64,000 nucleotides of DNA. Source: Atherix ibis (lineage: Eukaryota; Arthropoda; Insecta; Diptera; Athericidae). Both the position numbers and the translations under genes were made by a program. Positions 43,251 through 58,146 of this stretch are shown one piece after another. Under the pieces are notes generated by a model that had not been told where the DNA came from, did not search any database, and worked only from the letters and a program-made list of their open reading frames with translations. The DNA is taken from positions 58,070,951 to 58,134,950 of the forward strand of contig OY282608.1 in NCBI GenBank assembly GCA_958298945.1. Reading direction: 5' to 3'. Every line of letters starts with the position of its first letter. Positions within the stretch are counted from its first letter, which is position 1.

Positions 43251-45440
43251 CATGCCAACAAACCAACAAACTAAGTAACCAACAAGCCAACAAACCAACA
43301 AGCCAACAAACCAACAAACCAACAAACCAACATGCCAACAAACCAACAAACTAAGTAACCAACAAGCCAACAAACCAACAAACCAACAAGCCAACAAGCC
43401 AACAAACCAACAAACCAACAAACCAACAAGCCAACAAACCAACAAGCCAACAAACCAACAAACCAACAAACCAACATGCCAACAAACCAACAAACTAAGT
43501 AACCAACAAGCCAACAAACCAACAAACCAACAAGCCAACAAGCCAACAAACCAACAAACCAACAAACCAACAAGCCAACAAACCAACAAGCCAACAAACC
43601 AACAAACCAACAAACCAACATGCCAACAAACCAACAAACTAAGTAACCAACAAGCCAACAAACCAACAAACCAACAAACCAACAAGCCAACAAACCAACA
43701 AGCCAACAAACCAACAAACCAACAAACCAACATGCCAACAAACCAACAAACTAAGTAACCAACAAACCAACAAGCCAACAAGCCAACAAACCAACAAACC
43801 AACAAGCCAACAAGCCAACAAACCAACAAGCCAACAAACCAACAAACCAACAAACCAACAAATCAACAAGCCAACAAACCAACAAGCCAACAAACCAACA
43901 AACCAACAAACCAACATGCCAACAAGCCAACAAACCAACAAACCAACAAACCAACAAACCAACAAACCAACAAACCAACAAACCAACAAACCAACAAACC
44001 AACATGCCAACAAACCAACAAACTAAGTAACCAACAAGCCAACAAACCAACAAGCCAACAAACCAACAAACCAACAAACCAACATGCCAACAAACCAACA
44101 AACTAAGTAACCAACAAGCCAACAAACCAACAAACCAACAAGCCAACAAGCCAACAAACCAACAAACCAACAAACCAACAAGCCAACAAACCAACAAGCC
44201 AACAAACCAACAAACCAACAAACCAACATGCCAACAAACCAACAAACTAAGTAACCAACAAGCCAACAAACCAACAAACCAACAAGCCAACAAGCCAACA
44301 AACCAACAAACCAACAAACCAACAAGCCAACAAACCAACAAGCCAACAAACCAACAAACCAACAAACCAACATGCCAACAAACCAACAAACTAAGTAACC
44401 AACAAGCCAACAAACCAACAAACCAACAAACCAACAAGCCAACAAACCAACAAGCCAACAAACCAACAAACCAACAAACCAACATGCCAACAAACCAACA
44501 AACTAAGTAACCAACAAACCAACAAGCCAACAAGCCAACAAACCAACAAACCAACAAGCCAACAAGCCAACAAACCAACAAGCCAACAAACCAACAAACC
44601 AACAAACCAACAAACCAACAAGCCAACAAACCAACAAGCCAACAAACCAACAAACCAACATGCCAACAAACCAACAAACTAAGTAACCAACAAGCCAACA
44701 AACCAACAAACCAACAAGCCAACAAGCCAACAAACCAACAAACCAACAAACCAACAAGCCAACAAACCAACAAGCCAACAAACCAACAAACCAACAAACC
44801 AACAAACCAACAAACCAACAAGCCAACAAACCAACAAGCCAACAAACCAACAAGCCAACAAACCAACAAACCAACAAACCAACAAGCCAACAAACCAACA
44901 AGCCAACAAACCAACAAACCAACAAACCAACATGCCAACAAACCAACAAACTAAGTAACCAGCAAGCCAACAAACCAACAAACCAACAAGCCAACAAGCC
45001 AACAAACCAACAAACCAACAAGACAACAAACCAACAAACCAACAAACCAACATGCCAACAAACCAACAAACTAAGTAACCAACAAGCCAACAAACCAACA
45101 AACCAACAAGCCAACAAGCCAACAAACCAACAAACCAACAAACCAACAAGCCAACAAACCAACAAGCCAACAAACCAACAAACCAACAAACCAACAAGCC
45201 AACAAACCAACAAGCCAACAAACCAACAAACCAACAAACCAACATGCCAACAAACCAACAAACTAAGTAACCAACAAGCCAACAAACCAACAAACCAACA
45301 AGCCAACAAGCCAACAAACCAACAAACCAACAAACCAACAAGCCAACAAACCAACAAGCCAACAAACCAACAAGCTAACAAACCAACAAACCAACAAGCC
45401 AACAAGCCAACAAACCAACAAACCAACAAGCCAACAAACC
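43250..45440 (+). repeat. Ladder zone
   Basis: Runs of 144/120/112-bp repeats and cassette-free intervals; one ccagcaag substitution follows a STOP-unit near 44.96 kb. No genes. Confidence 0.82.
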
Positions 45441-45454
45441 AACAAACCAACAAG

Positions 45455-46420
45455 CCGACAAACCAACCAACCAACAAACCAACAAGCCAACAAACCAACA
45501 AGCCAACAAACCAACAAACCAACAAGCCAACAAGCCAAAAACCAACAAACCAACAAACCACCAAGCCAACAAACCAACAAACCAACAAACCAACAAACCA
45601 ACAAACCAACAAGCCAACAAACCAACAAACAAATAAATCAACAAACCAAAAAACCAACAAACCAACAAACCAACAAACCAACAAACCAACAAACCAAGTA
45701 ACCAAAAAGCCAACAAACTAACAAACCAACAAGCCAACAAGCCAACAAACCAACAAACCAACAAATCAACAAGCCAACAAGCCAACAAACCAACAAACCA
45801 ACAAACCAACAAGCCAACAAACCAACAAACCAACAAGCCAACAAGCCAACAAACCAACAAACCAACAAACCAAAAAACCAACAAACCAACAAACCAACAA
45901 GCCAACAAACCAACAAACCAACAAACCAACAAGCCAACAAACCAACAAACAAATAAACCAACAAACCAACAAACCAACAAGCCAACAAGCCAACAAGCCA
46001 ACAAGCCAACAAACCAACAAACCAACAAGCCAAAAAACCAACAAACCAACAAACCAATAAGCCAACAAACCAAGAAACAAATAAACCAACAAACCAGAAA
46101 ACCAACAAACCAACAAACCAACAAACCAACAAACCAACAAACCAACCAGCCAACAAGCCAACAAACCAACAAGCCAACAAGCCAACAAACCAACAAACCA
46201 ACAAACCAACAAGCCAACAAAGCAACAAACCAACAAACCAAAAAGCCAACAAACCAACAAGCTAACAAACCAACAAACCAACAAGCCAACAAGCCAACAA
46301 ACCAACAAACCAACAAGCGAACAAACCAACAAACCAACAAGCCGACAAACCAACAAACCAACAAACCAACAAGCCAACAAACCAACAAGCCAACAAACCA
46401 ACAAACCAACAAGGCAAAAA
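45455..46420 (+). repeat. Alpha tail, delta and beta block, one octamer short
   Basis: ccgacaaa 45455, ccaaaaa 45535 (+80), ccaccaag 45558, ccaagtaa 45694 (+159 from delta), ccaagaaa 46070, gcaaaaa 46414. The distance ccaagtaa to gcaaaaa is 720 bp instead of 728: one consensus octamer is missing before ccaagaaa. The alpha head is absent. Confidence 0.88.
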
Positions 46421-46719
46421 CCAACAAACCAACAAGCCAACAAGCCAACAAACCAACAAACCAACAAGCCAACAAACCAACAAACAAATAAACCAACAAA
46501 CCAACAAACCAACAAGCCAACAAGCCAACAAACCAACAAATCAACAAACCAACAAGCCAACAAACCAACAAACCAACAAACCAACAAACCAACAAACCAA
46601 CAAACCAACAAACCAACAAACCAACAAACCAACAAGCCAAAAAGCCAACAAACCAACAAACCAATAAGCCAACAAACCAACAAACCAACAAACCAACATG
46701 CCAACAAACCAACAAACTA

Positions 46720-49700
46720 AGTAACCAACAAGCCAACAAACCAACAAACCAACAAGCCAACAAGCCAACAAACCAACAAACCAACAAACCAACATGCCAA
46801 CAAACCAACAAACTAAGTAACCAACAAGCCAACAAACCAACAAACCAACAAGCCAACAAGCCAACAAAGCAACAAACCAACAAACCAACAAGCCAACAAA
46901 CCAACAAGCCAACAAACCAACAAACCAACAAACCAACATGCCAACAAACCAACAAACTAAGTAACCAACAAGCCAACAAACCAACAAACCAACAAGCCAA
47001 CAAGCCAACAAACCAACAAACCAACAAACCAACAAGCCAACAAACCAACAAGCCAACAAACCAACAAACCAACAAACCAACATGCCAACAAACCAACAAA
47101 CTAAGTAACCAACAAGCCAACAAACCAACAAACCAACAAGCCAACAAGCCAACAAACCAACAAACCAACAAGACAACAAACCAACAAACCAACAAACCAA
47201 CAAACCAACAAACCAACAAACCAACAAACCAACAAACCAACAAACCAACATGCCAACAAACCAACAAACTAAGTAACCAACAAGCCAACAAACCAACAAG
47301 CCAACAAACCAACAAACCAACAAACCAACATGCCAACAAACCAACAAACTAAGTAACCAACAAGCCAACAAACCAACAAACCAACAAGCCAACAAGCCAA
47401 CAAACCAACAAACCAACAAACCAACAAGCCAACAAACCAACAAGCCAACAAACCAACAAGCCAACAAACCAACAAACCAACAAACCAACAAACCAACAAA
47501 CCAACAAACCAACAAACCAACAAACCAACAAGCCAACAAGCCAACAAAGCAACAAACCAACAAACCAACAAGCCAACAAGCCAACAAACCAACAAACCAA
47601 CAAGACAACAAACCAACAAACCAACAAACCAACATGCCAACAAGCCAACAAACCAACAAACCAACAAGCCAACAAACCAACAAGCCAACAAACCAACAAA
47701 CCAACAAACCAACATGCCAACAAACCAACAAACTAAGTAACCAACAAGCCAACAAACCAACAAACCAACAAGCCAACAAGCCAACAAACCAACAAACCAA
47801 CAAGCCAACAAACCAACAAGCCAACAAACCAACAAACCAACAAGCCAACAAGCCAACAAACCAACAAACCAACAAACCAACAAACCAACATGCCAACAAA
47901 CCAACAAACTAAGTAACCAACAAGCCAACAAACCAACAAACCAACAAGCCAACAAGCCAACAAACCAACAAACCAACAAACCAATAAGCCAACAAACCAA
48001 CAAGCCAACAAACCAACAAACCAACAAACCAACATGCCAACAAACCAACAAACTAAGTAACCAACAAGCCAACAAACCAACAAACCAACAAGCCAACAAG
48101 CCAACAAACCAACAAACCAACAAGACAACAAACCAACAAACCAACAAACCAACAAACCAACAAACCAACAAACCAACAAACCAACAAAACAACAAACCAA
48201 CATGCCAACAAACCAACAAACTAAGTAACCAACAAGCCAACAAACCAACAAGCCAACAAACCAACAAACCAACAAACCAACATGCCAACAAACCAACAAA
48301 CTAAGTAACCAACAAGCCAACAAACCAACAAACCAACAAGCCAACAAGCCAACAAACCAACAAACCAACAAACCAACAAGCCAACAAACCAACAAGCCAA
48401 CAAACCAACAAACCAACAAACCAACATGCCAACAAACCAACAAACTAAGTAACCAACAAGCCAACAAACCAACAAACCAACAAACCAACAAACCAACAAG
48501 CCAACAAACCAACAAGCCAACAAACCAACAAGCCAACAAACCAACAAACCAACAAACCAACAAGCCAACAAACCAACAAGCCAACAAACCAACAAACCAA
48601 CAAACCAACATGCCAACAAACCAACAAACTAAATAACCAACAAGCCAACAAACCAACAAACCAACAAGCCAACAAGCCAACAAACCAACAAACCAACAAA
48701 CCAACAAGCCAACAAACCAACAAGCCAACAAACCAACAAACCAACAAACCAACAAACCAACAAGCCAACAAACCAACAAACCAACAAACCAACATGCCAA
48801 CAAACCAACAAACTAAGTAACCAACAAGCCAACAAACCAACAAACCAACAAGCCAACAAGCCAACAAACCAACAAACCAACAAACCAACAAGCCAACAAA
48901 CCAACAAGCCAACAAACCAACAAACCAACAAACCAACATGCCAACAAACCAACAAACTAAGTAACCAACAAGCCAACAAACCAACAAACCAACAAGCCAA
49001 CAAGCCAACAAACCAACAAACCAACAAGACAACAAACCAACAAACCAACAAACCAACATGCCAACAAACCAACAAACTAAGTAACCAACAAGCCAACAAA
49101 CCAACAAACCAACAAGCCAACAAGCCAACAAACCAACAAACCAACAAACCAACAAGCCAACAAACCAACAAGCCAACAAACCAACAAACCAACAAACCAA
49201 CAAGCCAACAAACCAACAAGCCAACAAACCAACAAACCAACAAACCAACATGCCAACAAACCAACATGCCAACAAACCAACAAACTAAGTAACCAACAAG
49301 CCAACAAACCAACAAACCAACAAGCCAACAAGCCAACAAACCAACAAACCAACAAACCAACAAGCCAACAAACCAACAAGCCAACAAACCAACAAACCAA
49401 CAAACCAACATGCCAACAAACCAACAAACTAAGTAACCAACAAACCAACAAGCCAACAAACCAACAAGCCAACAAACCAACAAACCAACAAACCAACAAA
49501 CCAACAAACCAACAAGACAACAAACCAACAAACCAACAAACCAACAAGCCAACAAACCAACAAACCAACAAGCCAACAAACCAACAAACCAACAAACCAA
49601 CATGCCAACAAACCAACAAACTAAGTAACCAACAAGCCAACAAACCAACAAACCAACAAGCCAACAAGCCAACAAACCAACAAACCAACAAGACAACAAA

Positions 49701-50980
49701 CCAACAAACCAACAAACCAACATGCCAACAAACCAACAAACTAAGTAACCAACAAGCCAACAAACCAACAAGCCAACAAACCAACAAACCAACAAACCAA
49801 CATGCCAACAAACCAACAAACTAAGTAACCAACAAGCCAACAAACCAACAAACCAACAAGCCAACAAGCCAACAAACCAACAAACCAACAAGACAACAAA
49901 CCAACAAACCAACAAACCAACAAACCAACAAACCAACAAACCAACAAACCAACAAACCAACAAACCAACATGCCAACAAACCAACAAACCAACAAGACAA
50001 CAAACCAACAAACCAACAAACCAACATGCCAACAAACCAACAAACTAAGTAACCAACAAGCCAACAAACCAACAAGCCAACAAACCAACAAACCAACAAA
50101 CCAACATGCCAACAAACCAACAAACTAAGTAACCAACAAGCCAACAAACCAACAAACCAACAAGCCAACAAGCCAACAAACCAACAAACCAACAAGACAA
50201 CAAACCAACAAACCAACAAACCAACAAACCAACAAACCAACAAACCAACAAACCAACAAACCAACAAACCAACATGCCAACAAACCAACAAACTAAGTAA
50301 CCAACAAGCCAACAAACCAACAAGCCAACAAACCAACAAACCAACAAACCAACATGCCAACAAACCAACAAACTAAGTAACCAACAAGCCAACAAACCAA
50401 CAAACCAACAAGCCAACAAGCCAACAAACCAACAAACCAACAAACCAACAAGCCAACAAACCAACAAGCCAACAAACCAACAAGCCAACAAACCAACAAA
50501 CCAACAAACCAACAAACCAACAAACCAACAAACCAACAAACCAACAAACCAACAAACCAACAAGCCAACAAGCCAACAAAGCAACAAACCAACAAACCAA
50601 CAAGCCAACAAGCCAACAAACCAACAAACCAACAAGACAACAAACCAACAAACCAACAAACCAACAAACCAACAAACCAACAAGCCAACAAACCAACAAA
50701 CCAACAAACCAACAAGCCAACAAACCAACAAGCCAACAAACCAACAAACCAACAAACCAACATGCCAACAAACCAACAAACCAACAAGCCAACAAACCAA
50801 CAAGCCAACAAACCAACAAACCAACAAACCAACATGCCAACAAACCAACAAACTAAGTAACCAACAAGCCAACAAACCAACAAACCAACAAGCCAACAAG
50901 CCAACAAACCAACAAACCAACAAGACAACAAACCAACAAACCAACAAACCAACATGCCAACAAACCAACAAACTAAGTAA
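46720..50980 (+). repeat. Ladder zone with one mutated STOP-unit
   Basis: 144-, 120-, 176-bp and irregular intervals. At 48629-48636 the STOP-unit reads ctaaataa (G to A), which removes the minus-strand TAG. Some gcaacaaa units occur (near 46.87, 47.55 and 50.58 kb). No genes. Confidence 0.83.
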
Positions 50981-51028
50981 CCAACAAGCCAACAAGCCAA
51001 CAAACCAACAAACCAACAAGCCAACAAG

Positions 51029-51714
51029 CCAAAAACCAACAAACCAACAAACCACCAAGCCAACAAACCAACAAACCAACAAACCAACAAACCAACAAAC
51101 CAACAAGCCAACAAACCAACATGCCAACAAACCAACAAACTAAGTAACCAACAAGCCAACAAACCAACAAACCAACAAGCCAACAAGCCAACAAACCAAC
51201 AAACCAACAAACCAACAAGCCAACAAACCAACAAGCCAACAAACCAACAAGCCAACAAACCAACAAACCAACAAACCAACATGCCAACAAACCAACAAAC
51301 TAAGTAACCAACAAGCCAACAAGCCAACAAACCAACAAACCAACAAACCAACAAACCAACAAACCAACAAGCCAACAAACCAACAAGCCAACAAACCAAC
51401 AAGCCAACAAGCCAACAAACCAACAAACCAACAAACCAACAAGCCAACAAACCAACAAGCCAACAAACCAACAAACCAACAAACCAACATGCCAACAAAC
51501 CAACAAACTAAGTAACCAACAAGCCAACAAACCAACAAACCAACAAGCCAACAAGCCAACAAACCAACAAACCAACAAGACAACAAACCAACAAACCAAC
51601 AAACCAACATGCCAACAAACCAACAAACTAAGTAACCAACAAGCCAACAAGCCAACAAACCAACAAACCAACAAGCCAACAAGCCAAAAACCAACAAACC
51701 AACAAACCACCAAG
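51029..51714 (+). repeat. Two delta pairs in ladder context
   Basis: ccaaaaa/ccaccaag at 51029/51052 and 51684/51707. They have the same ladder context as the delta-rich zone at 40.4-43.2 kb, not the alpha-beta context. Confidence 0.87.
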
Positions 51715-53298
51715 CCAACAAACCAACAAACCAACAAACCAACAAACCAACAAGCCAACAAGCCAACAAACCAACATGCCAACAAACCAACAAACTAAGT
51801 AACCAACAAGCCAACAAACCAACAAACCAACAAGCCAACAAGCCAACAAACCAACAAACCAACAAACCAACAAGCCAACAAACCAACAAGCCAACAAACC
51901 AACAAGCCAACAAACCAACAAACCAACAAACCAACATGCCAACAAACCAACAAACTAAGTAACCAACAAGCCAACAAGCCAACAAACCAACAAACCAACA
52001 AACCAACAAACCAACAAACCAACAAGCCAACAAACCAACAAGCCAACAAACCAACAAACCAACAAACCAACAAGCCAACAAACCAACAAGCCAACAAACC
52101 AACAAACCAACAAACCAACATGCCAACAAACCAACAAACTAAGTAACCAACAAGCCAACAAACCAACAAACCAACAAGCCAACAAGCCAACAAACCAACA
52201 AACCAACAAACCAACAAGCCAACAAACCAACAAGGCAACAAACCAACAAACCAACAAACCAACATGCCAACAAACCAACAAACTAAGTAACCAACAAGCC
52301 AACAAACCAACAAACCAACAAGCCAACAAGCCAACAAACCAACAAACCAACAAGACAACAAACCAACAAACCAACAAACCAACAAACCAACAAACCAACA
52401 AACCAACAAACCAACAAACCAACAAACCAACATGCCAACAAACCAACAAACTAAGTAACCAACAAGCCAACAAACCAACAAGCCAACAAACCAACAAACC
52501 AACAAACCAACATGCCAACAAACCAACAAACTAAGTAACCAACAAGCCAACAAACCAACAAACCAACAAGCCAACAAGCCAACAAACCAACAAACCAACA
52601 AACCAACAAGCCAACAAACCAACAAGCCAACAAACCAACAAACCAACAAACCAACATGCCAACAAACCAACAAACTAAGTAACCAACAAGCCAACAAACC
52701 AACAAACCAACAAGCCAACAAGCCAACAAACCAACAAACCAACAAACCAACAAGCCAACAAACCAACAAGCCAACAAACCAACAAACCAACAAACCAACA
52801 TGCCAACAAACCAACAAACTAAGTAACCAACAAGCCAACAAACCAACAAACCAACAAACCAACAAGCCAACAAACCAACAAGCCAACAAACCAACAAACC
52901 AACAAACCAACATGCCAACAAACCAACAAACTAAGTAACCAACAAGCCAACAAACCAACAAACCAACAAGCCAACAAGCCAACAAACCAACAAACCAACA
53001 AACCAACAAGCCAACAAACCAACAAGCCAACAAACCAACAAACCAACAAACCAACATGCCAACAAACCAACAAACTAAGTAACCAACAAGCCAACAAACC
53101 AACAAACCAACAAGCCAACAAGCCAACAAACCAACAAACCAACAAGACAACAAACCAACAAACCAACAAACCAACATGCCAACAAACCAACAAACTAAGT
53201 AACCAACAAGCCAACAAACCAACAAACCAACAAGCCAACAAGCCAACAAACCAACAAACCAACAAACCAACAAGCCAACAAACCAACAAGCCAACAAA

Positions 53299-54864
53299 CC
53301 TACAAACCAACAAGCCAACAAGCCAACAAACCAACAAACCAACAAACCAACAAGCCAACAAGCCAACAAACCAACAAACCAACAAACCAACAAGCCAACA
53401 AACCAACAAACCAACAAACCAACAAACCAACAAGCCAACAAACCAACAAACAAATAAACCAACAAACCAGAAAACCAACAAACCAACAAACCAACAAACC
53501 AACAAACCAACAAACCAACCAGCCAACAAGCCAACAAACCAACAAGCCAACAAGCCAACAAACCAACAAACCAACAAACCAACAAACAAATAAATCAACA
53601 AACCAACAAACCAATAAACCAACAAACCAACAAACCAACAAGCCAACAAACCAACAAACCAACAAACCAACAAACCAACAAACCAATTAACCAACAAACC
53701 AACAAACGAACAAACCAACAAACCAACAAACCAACAAACCAACAAACCAACAAGCCAACAAGCCAACAAAGCAACAAACCAACAAACCAACAAGCCAACA
53801 AACCAACAAGCTAACAAACCAACAAACCAACAAGCCAACAAGCCAACAAACCAACAAACCAACAAGCCAACAAACCAACAAACCAACAAGCCGACAAACC
53901 AACCAACCAACAAACCAACAAGCCAACAAACCAACAAGCCAACAAACCAACAAACCAACAAGCCAACAAGCCAAAAACCAACAAACCAACAAACCACCAA
54001 GCCAACAAACCAACAAACCAACAAACCAACAAACCAACAAACCAACAAGCCAACAAACCAACAAACAAATAAATCAACAAACCAAAAAACCAACAAACCA
54101 ACAAACCAACAAACCAACAAACCAACAAACCAAGTAACCAAAAAGCCAACAAACTAACAAACCAACAAGCCAACAAGCCAACAAACCAACAAACCAACAA
54201 ATCAACAAGCCAACAAGCCAACAAACCAACAAACCAACAAACCAACAAGCCAACAAACCAACAAACCAACAAGCCAACAAGCCAACAAACCAACAAACCA
54301 ACAAACCAAAAAACCAACAAACCAACAAACCAACAAGCCAACAAACCAACAAACCAACAAACCAACAAGCCAACAAACCAACAAACAAATAAACCAACAA
54401 ACCAACAAACCAACAAGCCAACAAGCCAACAAGCCAACAAGCCAACAAACCAACAAACCAACAAGCCAAAAAACCAACAAACCAACAAACCAACAAACCA
54501 ATAAGCCAACAAACCAAGAAACAAATAAACCAACAAACCAGAAAACCAACAAACCAACAAACCAACAAACCAACAAACCAACAAACCAACCAGCCAACAA
54601 GCCAACAAACCAACAAGCCAACAAGCCAACAAACCAACAAACCAACAAACCAACAAGCCAACAAAGCAACAAACCAACAAACCAAAAAGCCAACAAACCA
54701 ACAAGCTAACAAACCAACAAACCAACAAGCCAACAAGCCAACAAACCAACAAACCAACAAGCGAACAAACCAACAAACCAACAAGCCGACAAACCAACAA
54801 ACCAACAAACCAACAAGCCAACAAACCAACAAGCCAACAAACCAACAAACCAACAAGGCAAAAA
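53299..54864 (+). repeat. Full alpha-delta-beta composite, copy B (1,566 bp)
   Basis: cctacaaa 53299, cgaacaaa 53707, ccgacaaa 53891, ccaaaaa 53971, ccaccaag 53994, ccaagtaa 54130, ccaagaaa 54514, ccgacaaa 54786, gcaaaaa 54858. Every marker is 33,723 bp right of copy A. Differences are few: tcaacaaa after caaataaa at 53595, and the second caaataaa (19912 in copy A) is ccaacaag at 53635. Confidence 0.92.
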
Positions 54865-55576
54865 CCAACAAACCAACAAGCCAACAAGCCAACAAACCAA
54901 CAAACCAACAAGCCAACAAACCAACAAACAAATAAACCAACAAACCAACAAACCAACAAGCCAACAAGCCAACAAACCAACAAATCAACAAACCAACAAG
55001 CCAACAAACCAACAAACCAACAAACCAACAAACCAACAAACCAACAAACCAACAAACCAACAAACCAACAAACCAACAAGCCAAAAAGCCAACAAACCAA
55101 CAAACCAATAAGCCAACAAACCAACAAACCAACAAACCAACATGCCAACAAACCAACAAACTAAGTAACCAACAAGCCAACAAACCAACAAACCAACAAG
55201 CCAACAAGCCAACAAACCAACAAACCAACAAGACAACAAACCAACAAACCAACAAACCAACATGCCAACAAACCAACAAACTAAGTAACCAACAAGCCAA
55301 CAAACCAACAAACCAACAAGCCAACAAGCCAACAAACCAACAAACCAACAAGCCAACAAACCAACAAGCCAACAAACCAACAAACCAACATGCCAACAAA
55401 CCAACAAACTAAGTAACCAACAAGCCAACAAACCAACAAACCAACAAGCCAACAAGCCAACAAACCAACAAACCAACAAGCCAACAAACCAACAAGCCAA
55501 CAAACCAACAAACCAACAAGCCAACAAGCCAACAAACCAACAAGCCAACAAACCAACAAACCAACAAGCCAACAAG

Positions 55577-55630
55577 GCAAAAACCAACAAGCCAACAAAC
55601 CAACAAACCAACAAGCCAACAAGGCAAAAA
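55577..55630 (+). repeat. Gamma 7-mer pair lacking its left part (copy 9)
   Basis: gcaaaaa at 55577 and 55624 keep the 47-bp spacing, but ccaaccag, gcaacaaa and ccaaaaag are missing upstream. The pair is therefore a truncated gamma block and shows that the two 7-mers travel together. Confidence 0.88.
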
Positions 55631-56462
55631 CCAACAAACCAACAAGCCAACAAGCCAACAAACCAACAAACCAACAAGCCAACAAACCAACAAGCCAACA
55701 AACCAACAAACCAACAAGCCAACAAGCCAACAAACCAACAAACCAACAAACCAACAAGCCAACAAGCCAACAAGCCAACAAACCAACAAACCAACAAGAC
55801 AACAAACCAACAAACCAACAAACCAACATGCCAACAAACCAACAAACTAAGTAACCAACAAGCCAACAAACCAACAAACCAACAAGCCAACAAGCCAACA
55901 AACCAACAAACCAACAAACCAACAAACCAACAAACCAACAAACCAACCAGCCAACAAGCCAACAAACCAACAAGCCAACAAGCCAACAAACCAACAAACC
56001 AACAAACCAACAAGCCAACAAACCAACAAGCCAACAAACCAACAAGCCAACAAACCAACAAACCAACAAACCAACATGCCAACAAACCAACAAACTAAGT
56101 AACCAACAAGCCAACAAACCAACAAACCAACAAGCCAACAAGCCAACAAACCAACAAACCAACAAACCAACAAGCCAACAAACCAACAAGCCAACAAACC
56201 AACAAACCAACAAACCAACAAACCAACATGCCAACAAACCAACAAACTAAGTAACCAACAAGCCAACAAACCAACAAACCAACAAGCCAACAAGCCAACA
56301 AACCAACAAACCAACAAGACAACAAACCAACAAACCAACAAACCAACATGCCAACAAACCAACAAACTAAGTAACCAACAAGCCAACAAACCAACAAACC
56401 AACAAGCCAACAAGCCAACAAACCAACAAACCAACAAACCAACAAACCAACAAACCAACAAA

Positions 56463-57594
56463 CCAACCAGCCAACAAGCCAACAAACCAACAAGCCAACA
56501 AGCCAACAAACCAACAAACCAACAAACCAACAAGCCAACAAGCCAACAAAGCAACAAACCAACAAACCAAAAAGCCAACAAGGCAAAAACCAACAAGCCA
56601 ACAAACCAACAAACCAACAAGCCAACAAGGCAAAAACCAACAAACCAACAAGCCAACAAGCCAACAAACCAACAAACCAACAAGCCAACAAACCAACAAA
56701 CAAATAAACCAACAAACCAACAAACCAACAAGCCAACAAGCCAACAAACCAACAAATCAACAAACCAACAAGCCAACAAACCAACAAACCAACAAACCAA
56801 CAAACCAACAAACCAACAAACCAACAAGCCAACAAACCAACAAACCAACAAGCCAACAAACCAACAAACCAACAAACCAACATGCCAACAAACCAACATG
56901 CCAACAAACCAACAAACTAAGTAACCAACAAGCCAACAAACCAACAAACCAACAAGCCAACAAGCCAACAAACCAACAAACCAACAAACCAACAAGCCAA
57001 CAAACCAACAAGCCAACAAACCAACAAACCAACAAACCAACATGCCAACAAACCAACAAACTAAGTAACCAACAAGCCAACAAACCAACAAACCAACAAG
57101 CCAACAAGCCAACAAACCAACAAACCAACAAACCAACAAGCCAACAAACCAACAAGCCAACAAACCAACAAACCAACAAACCAACATGCCAACAAACCAA
57201 CAAACTAAGTAACCAACAAGCCAACAAACCAACAAACCAACAAGCCAACAAGCCAACAAACCAACAAACCAACAAGACAACAAACCAACAAACCAACAAA
57301 CCAACATGCCAACAAACCAACAAACTAAGTAACCAACAAGCCAACAAACCAACAAACCAACAAGCCAACAAGCCAACAAACCAACAAACCAACAAACCAA
57401 CAAACCAACAAACCAACAAACCAACCAGCCAACAAGCCAACAAACCAACAAGCCAACAAGCCAACAAACCAACAAACCAACAAACCAACAAGCCAACAAG
57501 CCAACAAAGCAACAAACCAACAAACCAAAAAGCCAACAAGGCAAAAACCAACAAGCCAACAAACCAACAAACCAACAAGCCAACAAGGCAAAAA
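56463..57594 (+). repeat. Gamma block copies 10 and 11 in a 958-bp tandem
   Basis: Copy 10: ccaaccag 56463, gcaaaaa 56583 and 56630. Copy 11: ccaaccag 57421, gcaaaaa 57541 and 57588. All markers are 958 bp apart. 958 is not a multiple of 8; the shift is 120 octamers minus 2, the two bases lost through the pair of 7-mers. Confidence 0.9.
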
Positions 57595-58146
57595 CCAACA
57601 AACCAACAAGCCAACAAGCCAACAAACCAACAAACCAACAAGCCAACAAACCAACAAACAAATAAACCAACAAACCAACAAACCAACAAGCCAACAAGCC
57701 AACAAACCAACAAATCAACAAACCAACAAGCCAACAAACCAACAAACCAACAAACCAACAAACCAACAAACCAACAAACCAACAAGCCAACAAACCAACA
57801 AACCAACAAACCAACAAGCCAACAAACCAACAAACAAATAAACCAACAAACCAACAAACCAACAAGCCAACAAGCCAACAAACCAACAAATCAACAAACC
57901 AACAAGCCAACAAACCAACAAACCAACAAACCAACAAACCAACAAACCAACAAACCAACAAACCAACAAACCAACAAACCAACATGCCAACAAACCAACA
58001 AACTAAGTAACCAACAAGCCAACAAACCAACAAACCAACAAGCCAACAAGCCAACAAACCAACAAACCAACAAACCAACAAGCCAACAAACCAACAAGCC
58101 AACAAACCAACAAACCAACAAACCAACATGCCAACAAACCAACAAA

